7,348 nt of DNA from NCBI GenBank assembly GCA_946056455.1, contig CAMGJS010000039.1, forward strand, positions 1-7,348, written 5' to 3'. The translations under genes and the position numbers were made by a program. The stretch's first letter is position 1. Every line of letters begins with the position of its first letter. Below the pieces are notes generated by a model. The model saw only the letters and a program-made list of their open reading frames with translations, made no database searches and was not told where the DNA came from. The DNA is from an uncultured Clostridia bacterium. Its GTDB lineage: Bacteria > Bacillota > Clostridia > Oscillospirales > Ruminococcaceae. Shown one piece after another: positions 1-6,121 of this stretch.

Positions 1-79
1 GAATGACAGCCCAGTGGGCTGTCAGAGCCGTGCCTGACCGAGCCCGCAGGCGAGAACAAGTCCCGTCACCTGCACCAAG
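1..79 (+). other. Structured GC-rich element with tRNA-Leu-like 3' end (possible ncRNA tail, repeat or attachment-site remnant)
   Basis: Seen: a perfect 8-bp hairpin at 5-23 (GACAGCCC, 3-nt loop, GGGCTGTC), a second stem pairing 32-36 (GCCTG) with 47-51 (CAGGC), and then, at 58-77, AAGTCCCGTCACCTGCACCA, directly followed by a terminator. That last stretch resembles the T-loop/T-stem 3' strand, acceptor 3' strand and CCA of a tRNA-Leu. The expected T-stem 5' strand (ACGGG) and the TTC of the T-loop are absent, and no anticodon arm can be folded from 1-57, so this is not a complete tRNA. The frame at 2-37 ends in TGA after a peptide like NDSPVGCQSRA; similar hairpin-encoded tails occur, by recollection only, in many hypothetical proteins of gut Clostridia, which would fit a dispersed repeat. 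The element is cut by the left edge. Its identity is unresolved between ncRNA 3' end, repeat and attachment site. Confidence 0.35.
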
Positions 80-105
80 AGCACTCCGCGAGGGGTGCTT
101 TTTTT
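80..105 (+). terminator. Rho-independent terminator with GCGA tetraloop
   Basis: The stem pairs 80-87 (AGCACTCC) with 92-99 (GGGGTGCT), eight pairs including one T-G wobble. It is closed by a GCGA tetraloop of the stable GNRA class and followed by a T run through 105. It ends whatever transcript enters from the left and isolates the transporter promoter downstream. Confidence 0.85.
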
Positions 106-154
106 ACTGCAAAATATCATTATCTCGGAAATTTTCGGCAATAATTATATTGGA

Positions 155-183
155 TTGACTTAACGCCGTAAAAATGTTAGAAT
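155..183 (+). promoter_or_regulatory. Sigma-70-type promoter for the NSS transporter
   Basis: The -35 box TTGACT (155-160) and -10 box TAGAAT (178-183) are separated by exactly 17 nt. The predicted start of transcription is near 190, giving a leader of only about 20 nt to the ATG at 212. The upstream ATG at 194 would then lie almost at the 5' end of the mRNA with no ribosome binding site. Confidence 0.7.
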
Positions 184-211
184 AGTTATTACTATGCTTT
201 CGGGGGTTATT

Positions 212-1552
212 ATGGAAAATAAAAAAGATGGCTTCGGCTCTAAAATAGGATTTGTTCTTGCCGCGGCAGGCTCTGCTGTCGGGCTCGGAAATATATGGCG
301 TTTCCCTTATCTTGCCGCAAAATACGGCGGAGGTATCTTTCTTCTTGTCTATGCAATTCTTGCCGTGACATTCGGTTTTTCTCTTATGGTTACTGAAATA
401 GCAATAGGCAGAAGAACGGGCAAAAGCGTTATCGGAGCGTATTCTGATATATGCAAGAAATTCAAACCGTTATGCTTTGTTGCGGCGGCTGTTCCCGTTA
501 TGATTTTTTCTTACTACTGCGTAATAGGCGGCTGGGTGCTGAAATACTTCACCGTCTACATTGAAAATATCGGTATGGAGGCGGCAAACGACAACTTCTT
601 CTCGGACTTTATCGCGTCGCCCTTTCAGCCGACGATTTTTCTTATTATCTTTCTTCTGTTGACGGCTGTTGTCGTTATGCTCGGAGTTGAAAAGGGTATC
701 GAAAAAGTAAGCAAGCTCCTTATGCCTGTACTTGTTGTGATAACCGTCGGAATTTCAATTTACTGCATAACTATTGACGGCGCAATGGCAGGAGTAAAAT
801 ATTACCTTATGCCCGAATTTGCGAATTTTTCGATAAAGACCGTTGTCGCCGCAATGGGACAGCTTTTCTACTCTATGTCAATAGCTATGGGAATAATGGT
901 CACATTCGGCTCATATATGAGAAAAGAGGATAATATTGAAGAGGCGGTAAGGTATGTTGAGATTTTTGATACCGCTATTGCCTTTCTTTCGGGACTGATG
1001 ATAATTCCTGCGGTTTTTGCCTTTTCGGGCGGTGACGCTTCGGCTCTCGGACAAGGTCCGGGGCTTATGTTTGTGACGCTCCCCAAGGTTTTTCTCTCAA
1101 TGAAAGCAGGAAGATTTTTAGGACTTGTCTTTTTCATTCTTGTAGCTCTGGCGGCTCTTATTTTGGCGATATCCTTAATGGAAACGATAGTTTCTGTCAT
1201 AATGGAAAAATGGAAGATGAAAAGAACAAAAGCCTGCGTTATCACAACGCTCTTTTCGTTCGCGCTGGGAATGTTGTCCGTTCTCGGATACAGCACCTTC
1301 TCGGAAGTAAGAATTTTCGGCAAGCAGTTTCTTGATTTTCTTGACTTTTTCAGCAACAACCTTATTATGCCGATTGTTGCACTTTTCACCTGCATACTCA
1401 TCGGATATATTGCAAAGCCATCTTATGTTGAAGATGAAGTTATGCTCAGCTCGCAGTTCAGATCAAGAAAGCTTTATTCCGTTATGATAAAATTTGTCTG
1501 CCCCGTTTGTATGCTGATAATCCTTGTTTCCTCCGCGGTAGGATATGTGTGA
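212..1552 (+). CDS. Neurotransmitter:sodium symporter (NSS/SNF, LeuT-fold) family transporter
   Basis: An inner-membrane transporter of the LeuT/TnaT/MhsT family, which normally imports amino acids with Na+. The 446-residue product has the family TM1 signature at residues 20-33 (GSAVGLGNIWRFPY), giving G20, A22, V23 and N27 at the same numbers as the LeuT sodium-site residues. TM3 carries a YYCVIGGW block (101-108) and TM6 an FYSMS unwound-helix motif (219-223). I count about 11 membrane segments, common for bacterial members, ending in a hydrophobic helix at the C terminus. The TM8 segment reads ALILAISL, so the Thr/Ser pair that supplies side-chain ligands to Na2 in LeuT is Ile317/Leu318 here. 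The start at 212 is preferred over the in-frame ATG at 194 because CGGGGG (201-206) precedes it and the promoter leaves little leader for 194. The gene is monocistronic, between a terminator and the next promoter. The family is certain; the substrate cannot be read from sequence. Confidence 0.93.
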   Translation: MENKKDGFGSKIGFVLAAAGSAVGLGNIWRFPYLAAKYGGGIFLLVYAILAVTFGFSLMVTEIAIGRRTGKSVIGAYSDICKKFKPLCFVAAAVPVMIFSYYCVIGGWVLKYFTVYIENIGMEAANDNFFSDFIASPFQPTIFLIIFLLLTAVVVMLGVEKGIEKVSKLLMPVLVVITVGISIYCITIDGAMAGVKYYLMPEFANFSIKTVVAAMGQLFYSMSIAMGIMVTFGSYMRKEDNIEEAVRYVEIFDTAIAFLSGLMIIPAVFAFSGGDASALGQGPGLMFVTLPKVFLSMKAGRFLGLVFFILVALAALILAISLMETIVSVIMEKWKMKRTKACVITTLFSFALGMLSVLGYSTFSEVRIFGKQFLDFLDFFSNNLIMPIVALFTCILIGYIAKPSYVEDEVMLSSQFRSRKLYSVMIKFVCPVCMLIILVSSAVGYV

Positions 1553-1558
1553 TTTTTG

Positions 1559-1587
1559 TTGACATTTGTCATAAATTGTAATAAAAT
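1559..1587 (+). promoter_or_regulatory. Near-consensus sigma-70 promoter for the AIM24-family gene
   Basis: TTGACA (1559-1564, exact -35 consensus) and TAAAAT (1582-1587) are separated by 17 nt. The -35 box begins 7 nt after the transporter stop codon. The predicted start of transcription, about 7 nt past the -10 box, falls at about 1594, the first base of a perfect inverted repeat. Confidence 0.75.
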
Positions 1588-1593
1588 TTATAT

Positions 1594-1612
1594 AGGTCGG
1601 AAAGTCCGACCT
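1594..1612 (+). promoter_or_regulatory. Perfect inverted repeat at the predicted transcription start (5' mRNA hairpin or operator)
   Basis: AGGTCGGAAAGTCCGACCT is a perfect 8-bp stem with a 3-nt AAG loop. It is not followed by a T run, so it is not a terminator for the upstream gene. Its position at +1 of the predicted promoter suggests either a 5'-terminal hairpin protecting the mRNA or a repressor operator; the sequence alone does not separate these. About 47 nt follow before the start codon, with GGAGG at 1645-1649. Confidence 0.6.
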
Positions 1613-1659
1613 GGTTTAAGGGTTCACACAATATTTTATGTTATGGAGGTTTATGTTCT

Positions 1660-2361
1660 ATGCAGTATGAAATCAAAAACGCTCCCCTGCCCGTTGTCAT
1701 TGTAAAGCTTGAAAAGGGCGAATCAATCGAATGTCAGAAGGGCGCAATGTCCTGGATGACCACGACACTTGAAATGCAGACAGGTCTTGGCGGAAACGGT
1801 GGCGGAGGATTTCTTGGCGCGCTCGGCAAAATGGCAAAAAGTGCCGTAACGGGCGAATCCATTTTCAGAAATACATATACCGCAACAGGCGGAGCAGGAG
1901 AAATCGCTTTTGCCTCAACCTTCCCCGGCGACATTATCGCATTTGACACAACTGCAACTCCGATAGTTGCTCAGAAGTCGGCTTATCTTGCAAATACTCG
2001 GGGAGTAAATATGGAGCTTTTCTTCCAGAAGAAAGTCGGCGCGGGATTTTTTGGTGGCGAAGGCTTTATTATGCAGAAATTCAGCGGTGCAGGAACAGTA
2101 TTCCTTGAAATAAACGGTTGCGTTTGCGAATACACTCTCGGTCAGGGCGAGTCGATGCTCATTGATACAGGCTACCTTGCCGCTATGGAAGAAACCTGCT
2201 CTGTTGACATCGAAACAGTCAAGGGAATAGGAAACGCTCTTCTTGGCGGAGAAGGACTTTTCAACACAAAGGTTACGGGCCCCGGCAAGATATGGTTGCA
2301 GACAATGCCTGCCGTTGCTCTTGCGGGAGCAATTCAGCCCTATATCGTAACAGGCAACTAA
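1660..2361 (+). CDS. AIM24 / TIGR00266 family protein
   Basis: The 233-residue product matches the AIM24 (TIGR00266) family from memory of its pattern: an N-terminal beta-rich half starting near residue 3 (YEIKNAPLPVVIVKLEKGE), a Gly-rich loop with GLGGNGGGGF around 42-51, a GESIFRNTYTA block, and the C-terminal GPGKIWLQTMP motif at 207-217. Full length is normal for the family. The fold is a repeated beta-barrel; the bacterial function is not established, and the yeast mitochondrial namesake affects inner-membrane organisation. No signal peptide or membrane helix is seen, so it is probably cytosolic. The start is supported by GGAGG ten nt upstream. It has its own promoter and a hairpin leader. 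No convincing terminator follows, so readthrough into the small membrane-protein gene 161 nt downstream is possible. Confidence 0.9.
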   Translation: MQYEIKNAPLPVVIVKLEKGESIECQKGAMSWMTTTLEMQTGLGGNGGGGFLGALGKMAKSAVTGESIFRNTYTATGGAGEIAFASTFPGDIIAFDTTATPIVAQKSAYLANTRGVNMELFFQKKVGAGFFGGEGFIMQKFSGAGTVFLEINGCVCEYTLGQGESMLIDTGYLAAMEETCSVDIETVKGIGNALLGGEGLFNTKVTGPGKIWLQTMPAVALAGAIQPYIVTGN

Positions 2362-2392
2362 CATACAAGCTTGTCCTATATTTCTTTGCATT

Positions 2393-2420
2393 TAGACAAT
2401 TTTGTAAGGGTTTCTATATT
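2393..2420 (+). promoter_or_regulatory. Probable promoter for the small membrane-protein gene
   Basis: TAGACA (2393-2398) and TATATT (2415-2420), each one base off consensus, are spaced by 16 nt. This would give a leader of roughly 95 nt before the ATG at 2523. The gap is very AT-rich, so a chance match is possible; TACAAT at 2494-2499 is an alternative -10 but lacks a good -35. Confidence 0.42.
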
Positions 2421-2522
2421 TTTCTCAGAGTGAAATGCTGTAATTGTTTAATATGCTAATAGAAATAAAATGCAAATTATGTTAAGATTATATTACAATA
2501 TTATGTATGGAGGGTATTTATC

Positions 2523-2792
2523 ATGGAAAAGAAAACTAATCCTATGTCCGTCATTGCTCTTGTCCTTGCAATCATCGGATTTTTCAGCTTCGGTGGTACA
2601 TCATTGATCGCTCTTATTCTCGCTATCATCGCTAAGAAGAATGACGCTGAAGATAAGCTCGCTAAGGCAGCTTTCATCATCTCGATCATCACTCTTGTCG
2701 GAGGCATTGTTTTCGGAATCGCTTGCGTAGCTTGCACTGGCGCACTTGCTGCAGCAGGTGGAGCAACAACATACCTCGCACTTCTTGCTTAA
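2523..2792 (+). CDS. Small DUF4190-like integral membrane protein
   Basis: An 89-residue, very hydrophobic protein of unknown function. After a short basic N terminus (MEKKTNP) it has two hydrophobic stretches at about 8-23 and 26-38, a charged loop (KKNDAEDKLAK, about 38-48) and a long hydrophobic segment from about 49 to 78 rich in Ile, Gly and Ala. This hairpin-loop-helix layout, with the AIIAKK turn, resembles DUF4190-type proteins; the assignment is from architecture, not a match I could run. A strong ribosome binding site, GGAGGG (2509-2514), sets the start. Codon use is strongly biased: 10 of 13 Ile codons are ATC, none is ATA, and Ala uses only GCT and GCA, unlike lgt next door, which uses ATA freely. 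That suggests high expression. Its own terminator follows closely. Confidence 0.8.
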   Translation: MEKKTNPMSVIALVLAIIGFFSFGGTSLIALILAIIAKKNDAEDKLAKAAFIISIITLVGGIVFGIACVACTGALAAAGGATTYLALLA

Positions 2793-2813
2793 TGATTTAA
2801 AAAGCAAAAAAGA

Positions 2814-2847
2814 AGACAAATCGGCGTTTTGTCGGTTTGTCTTTTTT
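2814..2847 (+). terminator. Rho-independent terminator between the small membrane-protein gene and lgt
   Basis: The 12-bp stem pairs 2814-2825 with 2831-2842 (two T-G wobbles, 5-nt loop) and is followed by a T run to 2847. An A run at 2806-2811 precedes the stem. The lgt ribosome binding site begins only about 11 nt after the T run, leaving no room for a separate lgt promoter, so lgt transcription probably depends on incomplete termination here or on a promoter inside the upstream gene. Confidence 0.85.
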
Positions 2848-2866
2848 AATTTAAAACGGAGGAATT

Positions 2867-3664
2867 ATGTACCCTTTTATAGATTTAGGCTTTATTAAAA
2901 TCCCTATGTACGGGCTTATGTGCTTTCTCGGAACAGTTCTTGCGGTTGCGCTCGCGCTTTTTCGCAAAAACAGATACAACATTCAAAGGGACGACCTTTT
3001 ATATTCCGCCTGCTTTGCGGGAGTAGGAGTGCTTGTGGGCTCAAAGCTTCTGTATTTCATCGCAACTCTCCCCCATGTTTTAAAAAATATCGAAAGCTAT
3101 TCGGGCGATGTCAAGGCGATTTTGTATACACTTTTAGGCGGATATGTCTTTTACGGCGGACTGATAGGCGGTCTTATCGGCGGAATAATTTACGGAAAAA
3201 TATACAAAATTTCTCCGATGAGAATAATAGACAGCTATGCTCCGTCAATTCCGCTTTTACACGCTTTCGGCAGAATAGGCTGTTTCTTTGCAGGCTGTTG
3301 CTACGGCGCGCCGTCTGAAAAATACGGAGTGTATTTCTCGGAAGTGGGTGGAGCTCCGCAGGGAGTAAAGCTCTTCCCCATTCAGCTTGTCGAATCGGGG
3401 ATAAATTTTATCGTTTTCCTTATTCTGTTCTTTGTTTCAAGAAAGAAAAAGCTCCCCGTGGGATTTTTAACGGGACTTTATCTTTCAATATATGCCGTTG
3501 AACGATTTATCCTTGAATTTTTCAGATACGATTATATAAGAGGAAATCTTTTAGGCATATCAACATCACAATGGATAAGCATTGTCCTCTTGCCCGTGGG
3601 AATTGCACTTATGCTCTTTGGCAGGAAAATTGAAAAGCTGTTCGGAAAATACGAAGAAGTTTAA
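2867..3664 (+). CDS. lgt: Prolipoprotein diacylglyceryl transferase (Lgt), clostridial Cys-rich variant
   Basis: Lgt moves the diacylglyceryl group of phosphatidylglycerol to the lipobox Cys of prelipoproteins, the first step of lipoprotein maturation in the cytoplasmic membrane. The 265-residue, multi-helix protein shows the N-terminal PFIDLGFIKIPMYGLM block, GGYVFYGGLIGG (91-102), the signature-region GRIGCFFAGCCYG (135-147), PIQLVES (171-177) and the C-terminal E212-R213 ... E217-R220 segment. Compared with E. coli Lgt, the position of His103 is Tyr96, Asn146 is Cys139, and the signature holds three Cys (139, 144, 145); Arg136 and Gly147 are kept. My recollection is that this pattern is shared by many clostridial Lgt-like proteins, so it is probably a subfamily trait. 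GGAGG at 2858-2862 lies only 4 nt before the ATG. A bidirectional terminator follows. Confidence 0.9.
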   Translation: MYPFIDLGFIKIPMYGLMCFLGTVLAVALALFRKNRYNIQRDDLLYSACFAGVGVLVGSKLLYFIATLPHVLKNIESYSGDVKAILYTLLGGYVFYGGLIGGLIGGIIYGKIYKISPMRIIDSYAPSIPLLHAFGRIGCFFAGCCYGAPSEKYGVYFSEVGGAPQGVKLFPIQLVESGINFIVFLILFFVSRKKKLPVGFLTGLYLSIYAVERFILEFFRYDYIRGNLLGISTSQWISIVLLPVGIALMLFGRKIEKLFGKYEEV

Positions 3665-3670
3665 TCTTAT

Positions 3671-3717
3671 AAAAAACAACAGGGTACCGAGTTTTGTTCG
3701 GCACCCTGTTGCTTTTT
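3671..3717. terminator. Bidirectional terminator between convergent lgt and nfnB
   Basis: The stem pairs 3677-3685 (CAACAGGGT) with 3703-3711 (ACCCTGTTG), continues after one mismatch with CCGA/TCGG, and closes on a T-rich loop. On the + strand it is followed by CTTTTT (3712-3717). On the minus strand the A run at 3671-3676 becomes a T run, so the same hairpin can end the nfnB transcript, which stops 34 nt away at 3752. Confidence 0.9.
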
Positions 3718-3751
3718 CGTTCTTTTCCTATTTCTTCAACACAATTTAATA

Positions 3752-5164
3752 TTACTTATTGCTGAGGTATTCGTCAATAGCCTTTGCGGCAACCTTTCCT
3801 GCGCCCATTGCAGAAATTACAGTTGCGGCGCCCGTTACGGCGTCACCACCTGCATAAACAGCGTCACGAGAAGTAAGTCCGTCCTCGTTGACGATAATTC
3901 CGCCGTGAGAGTTTACTTCAAGTCCCTTTGTTGTGTCCTTGATAAGCGGATTGGGCGATGTTCCTATGGACATAATAACCGTATCGACATCGAGAACAAA
4001 CTCGCTGTCCTTAACGGGAACAGGTCTTCTTCTGCCCTTTTCGTCAGGCTCGCCAAGTTCCATCTTAATGCACTTCATACCCGTAACAAAGCCGTTTCTT
4101 GGGTCTCTGGGGTCATCGGGGTTTTCGTATCCCAAAATCTCAACGGGGTTGTTGAGGAGCTTGAATACAATTCCCTCTTCCTCTGCGTGCTCGACTTCTT
4201 CTTTTCTCGCGGGGAGCTCTTCCATAGAACGACGATAAACGATATATACAGTTTCCGCTCCAAGACGAAGAGCAGTTCTCGCCGCGTCCATAGCAACATT
4301 TCCTCCTCCGACAACGGCAACTCTTCCGCCTTTCATAATCGGAGTTTCGGGCTCGTCCTTATATGCCTTCATAAGATTGCTTCTTGTGAGGAATTCGTTT
4401 GCGGAGTATACGCCTTTAAGGCTTTCTCCGGGGATACCCATAAAGTTCGGAAGTCCTGCACCCGAACCTACAAAAACAGCCTCATAGCCCATTTCAAAAA
4501 GCTCGTCTATTGTGAGCGTCTTGCCGATGATTACATTGGGTTCAATATCAACATTGTATGCTTTGAGTGTTTCAACTTCCTTTGCAACAATAGCCTTGGG
4601 AAGTCTGAATTCGGGGATACCGTAAACAAGAACTCCGCCTGCTGTGTGCAAAGCCTCGTAAACTGTTACCTTATAGCCTTTCTTTGCAAGGTCGCCTGCA
4701 CAAGTAAGTCCCGAAGGGCCTGAGCCGACAACTGCAACCTTGTGTCCGTTCTGTTCGGGAACTGTAACCTTTCCGTCAGCGTGAGCGTTGTGCCAGTCTG
4801 CAACAAAGCGTTCAAGTCTGCCTATGCCCACAGGCTCGCCCTTTATTCCTCTTACGCACTTGCTCTCGCACTGGGTTTCCTGCGGACAAACTCTTCCGCA
4901 TACAGCAGGAAGACTTGAGGATTTTGAGATTATTTCATAAGCACCCTCAAAGTCGCCCTCTTTTACCTTTGAGATAAATTCGGGGATATGAATGTTAACG
5001 GGACAACCGTTTACGCAGGGCATATTCTTGCAGTTAAGGCAACGGAGCGCCTCGTCTATCGCTGTTTCTTCCGAATATCCCGTTGCAACCTCGTTGAAGT
5101 TGTGCGCTCTTACCTTAGCGTCCTGTGTGGGCATCGGATTTTTCTTCGGGTTCATATTAGCCAT
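3752..5164 (-). CDS. nfnB: NfnB / SudA-type large subunit (GltD-like NADPH oxidoreductase) of NADH-dependent ferredoxin:NADP+ oxidoreductase
   Basis: The 470-residue flavoprotein has the N-terminal iron-sulfur domain with C42, C45, C50, C54 and C89, C93, C99, C103, enough for two [4Fe-4S] clusters, and a Glu (E96) in the second group; a Glu cluster ligand is known in the NfnB family. A GSGPSG FAD-binding loop lies at 147-152, a GGGNVAMDAA NADPH-binding loop at 286-295, and the C-terminal AGGDAVTGAATV flavin motif begins at 438. Such proteins are often labelled glutamate synthase small subunit (GltA/GltD), but no large glutamate synthase is beside it, and its partner is an NfnA-type protein, so the electron-bifurcating NfnAB complex is the better call. 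The start at 5164 follows AAGGGGG at 5174-5180 (minus strand) and overlaps the nfnA stop by 8 nt (ATGGCTAA), a sign of translational coupling. The longer open frame to 5257 only reads nfnA in another frame. Confidence 0.9.
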   Translation of the reverse strand: MANMNPKKNPMPTQDAKVRAHNFNEVATGYSEETAIDEALRCLNCKNMPCVNGCPVNIHIPEFISKVKEGDFEGAYEIISKSSSLPAVCGRVCPQETQCESKCVRGIKGEPVGIGRLERFVADWHNAHADGKVTVPEQNGHKVAVVGSGPSGLTCAGDLAKKGYKVTVYEALHTAGGVLVYGIPEFRLPKAIVAKEVETLKAYNVDIEPNVIIGKTLTIDELFEMGYEAVFVGSGAGLPNFMGIPGESLKGVYSANEFLTRSNLMKAYKDEPETPIMKGGRVAVVGGGNVAMDAARTALRLGAETVYIVYRRSMEELPARKEEVEHAEEEGIVFKLLNNPVEILGYENPDDPRDPRNGFVTGMKCIKMELGEPDEKGRRRPVPVKDSEFVLDVDTVIMSIGTSPNPLIKDTTKGLEVNSHGGIIVNEDGLTSRDAVYAGGDAVTGAATVISAMGAGKVAAKAIDEYLSNK

Positions 5165-6017
5165 TGTTATCAGCCCCCTTGAAAAGATTGCAGGTTTTTT
5201 CATAAGCGTGACGCTCGTATTCTGCGTACATTCTTCCTCTTGACATAGCCTCGTCAAAGTCTACTTCATATCCGTTGAAGTCAGGTCCGTCAACGCAGGC
5301 AAACTTTGTCACCTTTTTGCCGTCCTTATTGAGTGAAAGACGACAACCTCCGCACATTCCCGTTCCGTCAATCATAATCGGGTTCATTGATACCGTTACG
5401 GGAATATTGTAGGGCTTTGCCGTCTCAACAACGAACTTCATCATTATAAGCGGACCTATCGTGATAATCATATCAAACTTTTCGCCCTTTTCAAGATATT
5501 CTTTCAAAGGCTGAGTAACATTACCCTTGTTTGCATAAGAGCCGTCGTCGGTCATAACAGTAAGGCGGTCCGAGCAAGCGTTGAACTCGTCTTCAAGAAT
5601 AAGAAGGTCCTTGTTTCTGAAACCGATTATGCTTGTTACCTCTGCGCCAAGACGATGAAACTCCTCGGCAACGGGCATAGCGATAGCACAACCTACTCCT
5701 CCGCCGATGATACATACCTTCTTTATGCCGTCCGTGTGAGTGGGAACACCCAAAGGTCCCGCAAAGTCGGTTATGTATTCACCTTCTTTTTTACAATCGA
5801 GCTTCTTTGTCGTTGCGCCGACTATCTGGAAGATAATCTTTACTGTTCCGTTTTCGGGGTTTGTTCCCGCAACGGTAAGGGGAATACGCTCGCCCTCGTC
5901 GTCAACACGAAGGATAATGAACTGTCCCGGTTTTGCTTTTTTTGCAACAAGGGGAGCTTCGATTTCCATTTGTGTGACAGTAGGATTGAGTGATTTTCTT
6001 GTAACTATCTTATACAC
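5157..6017 (-). CDS. nfnA: NfnA / SudB-type small subunit (ferredoxin-NADP reductase-like, FAD + [2Fe-2S])
   Basis: This is the small subunit of the NfnAB complex, which uses NADH and reduced ferredoxin to make NADPH. The 286-residue product follows the ferredoxin-reductase plan: an FAD-binding barrel with RIPLT at 44-48, a Rossmann loop GGGVGCA at 105-111, and a C-terminal [2Fe-2S] domain with D217, C222, C225 and C241. The Asp replaces the first Cys of the related PyrK motif, matching the Asp plus three Cys cluster reported for NfnA, and helps separate it from dihydroorotate dehydrogenase subunit PyrK. The chosen start is GTG at 6017: AAAGGAAG lies about 7 nt upstream and the product then begins MYKIVTRKSL, as family members do. 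An upstream in-frame ATG at 6065 would add 16 residues unlike the family and would place the leader hairpin in the coding region. It lies 114 nt behind the dehydrogenase gene. Confidence 0.88.
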   Translation of the reverse strand: MYKIVTRKSLNPTVTQMEIEAPLVAKKAKPGQFIILRVDDEGERIPLTVAGTNPENGTVKIIFQIVGATTKKLDCKKEGEYITDFAGPLGVPTHTDGIKKVCIIGGGVGCAIAMPVAEEFHRLGAEVTSIIGFRNKDLLILEDEFNACSDRLTVMTDDGSYANKGNVTQPLKEYLEKGEKFDMIITIGPLIMMKFVVETAKPYNIPVTVSMNPIMIDGTGMCGGCRLSLNKDGKKVTKFACVDGPDFNGYEVDFDEAMSRGRMYAEYERHAYEKTCNLFKGADNNG

Positions 6018-6037
6018 AAATACACTTCCTTTTTTAA

Positions 6038-6077
6038 ATCGGACAAAGGCTGTCGGATTTTTCACCCGACAACCGAT
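6038..6077 (-). promoter_or_regulatory. Nested stem-loop in the nfnA leader
   Basis: On the transcribed strand, TGTCGG pairs with CCGACA (6066-6071 with 6051-6056, 9-nt loop), enclosed by ATCGG/CCGAT (6073-6077 with 6038-6042). No T run follows, so it is not a usual terminator. The segment CCTTT just after the inner stem could instead pair with AAAGG of the nfnA ribosome binding site, so two exclusive folds are possible. A regulatory role is inference only. Confidence 0.35.
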
Positions 6078-6094
6078 ATCCGCTGTATTTTTAA

Positions 6095-6121
6095 GTTGTA
6101 TGTCTTTTCATAAGCTGTCAA
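6095..6121 (-). promoter_or_regulatory. Possible internal promoter for nfnAB
   Basis: On the minus strand an exact TTGACA (6121-6116) lies just past the dehydrogenase stop codon, with TACAAC (6100-6095) as the best -10. The spacing is only 15 nt and the -10 is imperfect, so this is weak. If real, nfnAB can be expressed apart from the dehydrogenase; if not, all three genes share a transcript. Confidence 0.33.

Noticed and set aside
1..77. A complete tRNA-Leu ending at 77
   Set aside because: The length to the edge would fit, and the start (GAATGACAG) vaguely resembles a D-loop, but no anticodon stem-loop forms and the T-stem 5' strand does not pair properly.
868..1401. 177-codon open frame on the minus strand inside the transporter gene
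   Set aside because: It is antisense to a well-recognised NSS family gene, has no family resemblance and no supporting start signals.
1594..1612. Terminator for the NSS transporter gene
   Set aside because: The stem is good but there is no T run after it, and it sits at the predicted start of the next transcript.
3905..4723. 272-codon open frame on the + strand opposite nfnB
   Set aside because: The minus strand here encodes clear FAD- and NADPH-binding motifs of nfnB; the + strand product is low in recognisable features.
3752..5164. Glutamate synthase small subunit as the function of the large flavoprotein
   Set aside because: No glutamate synthase large subunit is adjacent, while an NfnA-type partner overlaps the gene; the annotation as glutamate synthase reflects shared domain ancestry.
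5165..5257. Extended N terminus for nfnB starting at 5257
   Set aside because: The extra 31 residues come from reading the end of nfnA in another frame; the ATG at 5164 has a ribosome binding site and gives the normal family length.
5157..6017. Dihydroorotate dehydrogenase electron-transfer subunit PyrK
   Set aside because: The cluster motif has Asp in place of the first Cys, no pyrimidine gene is nearby, and the partner is NfnB-like.
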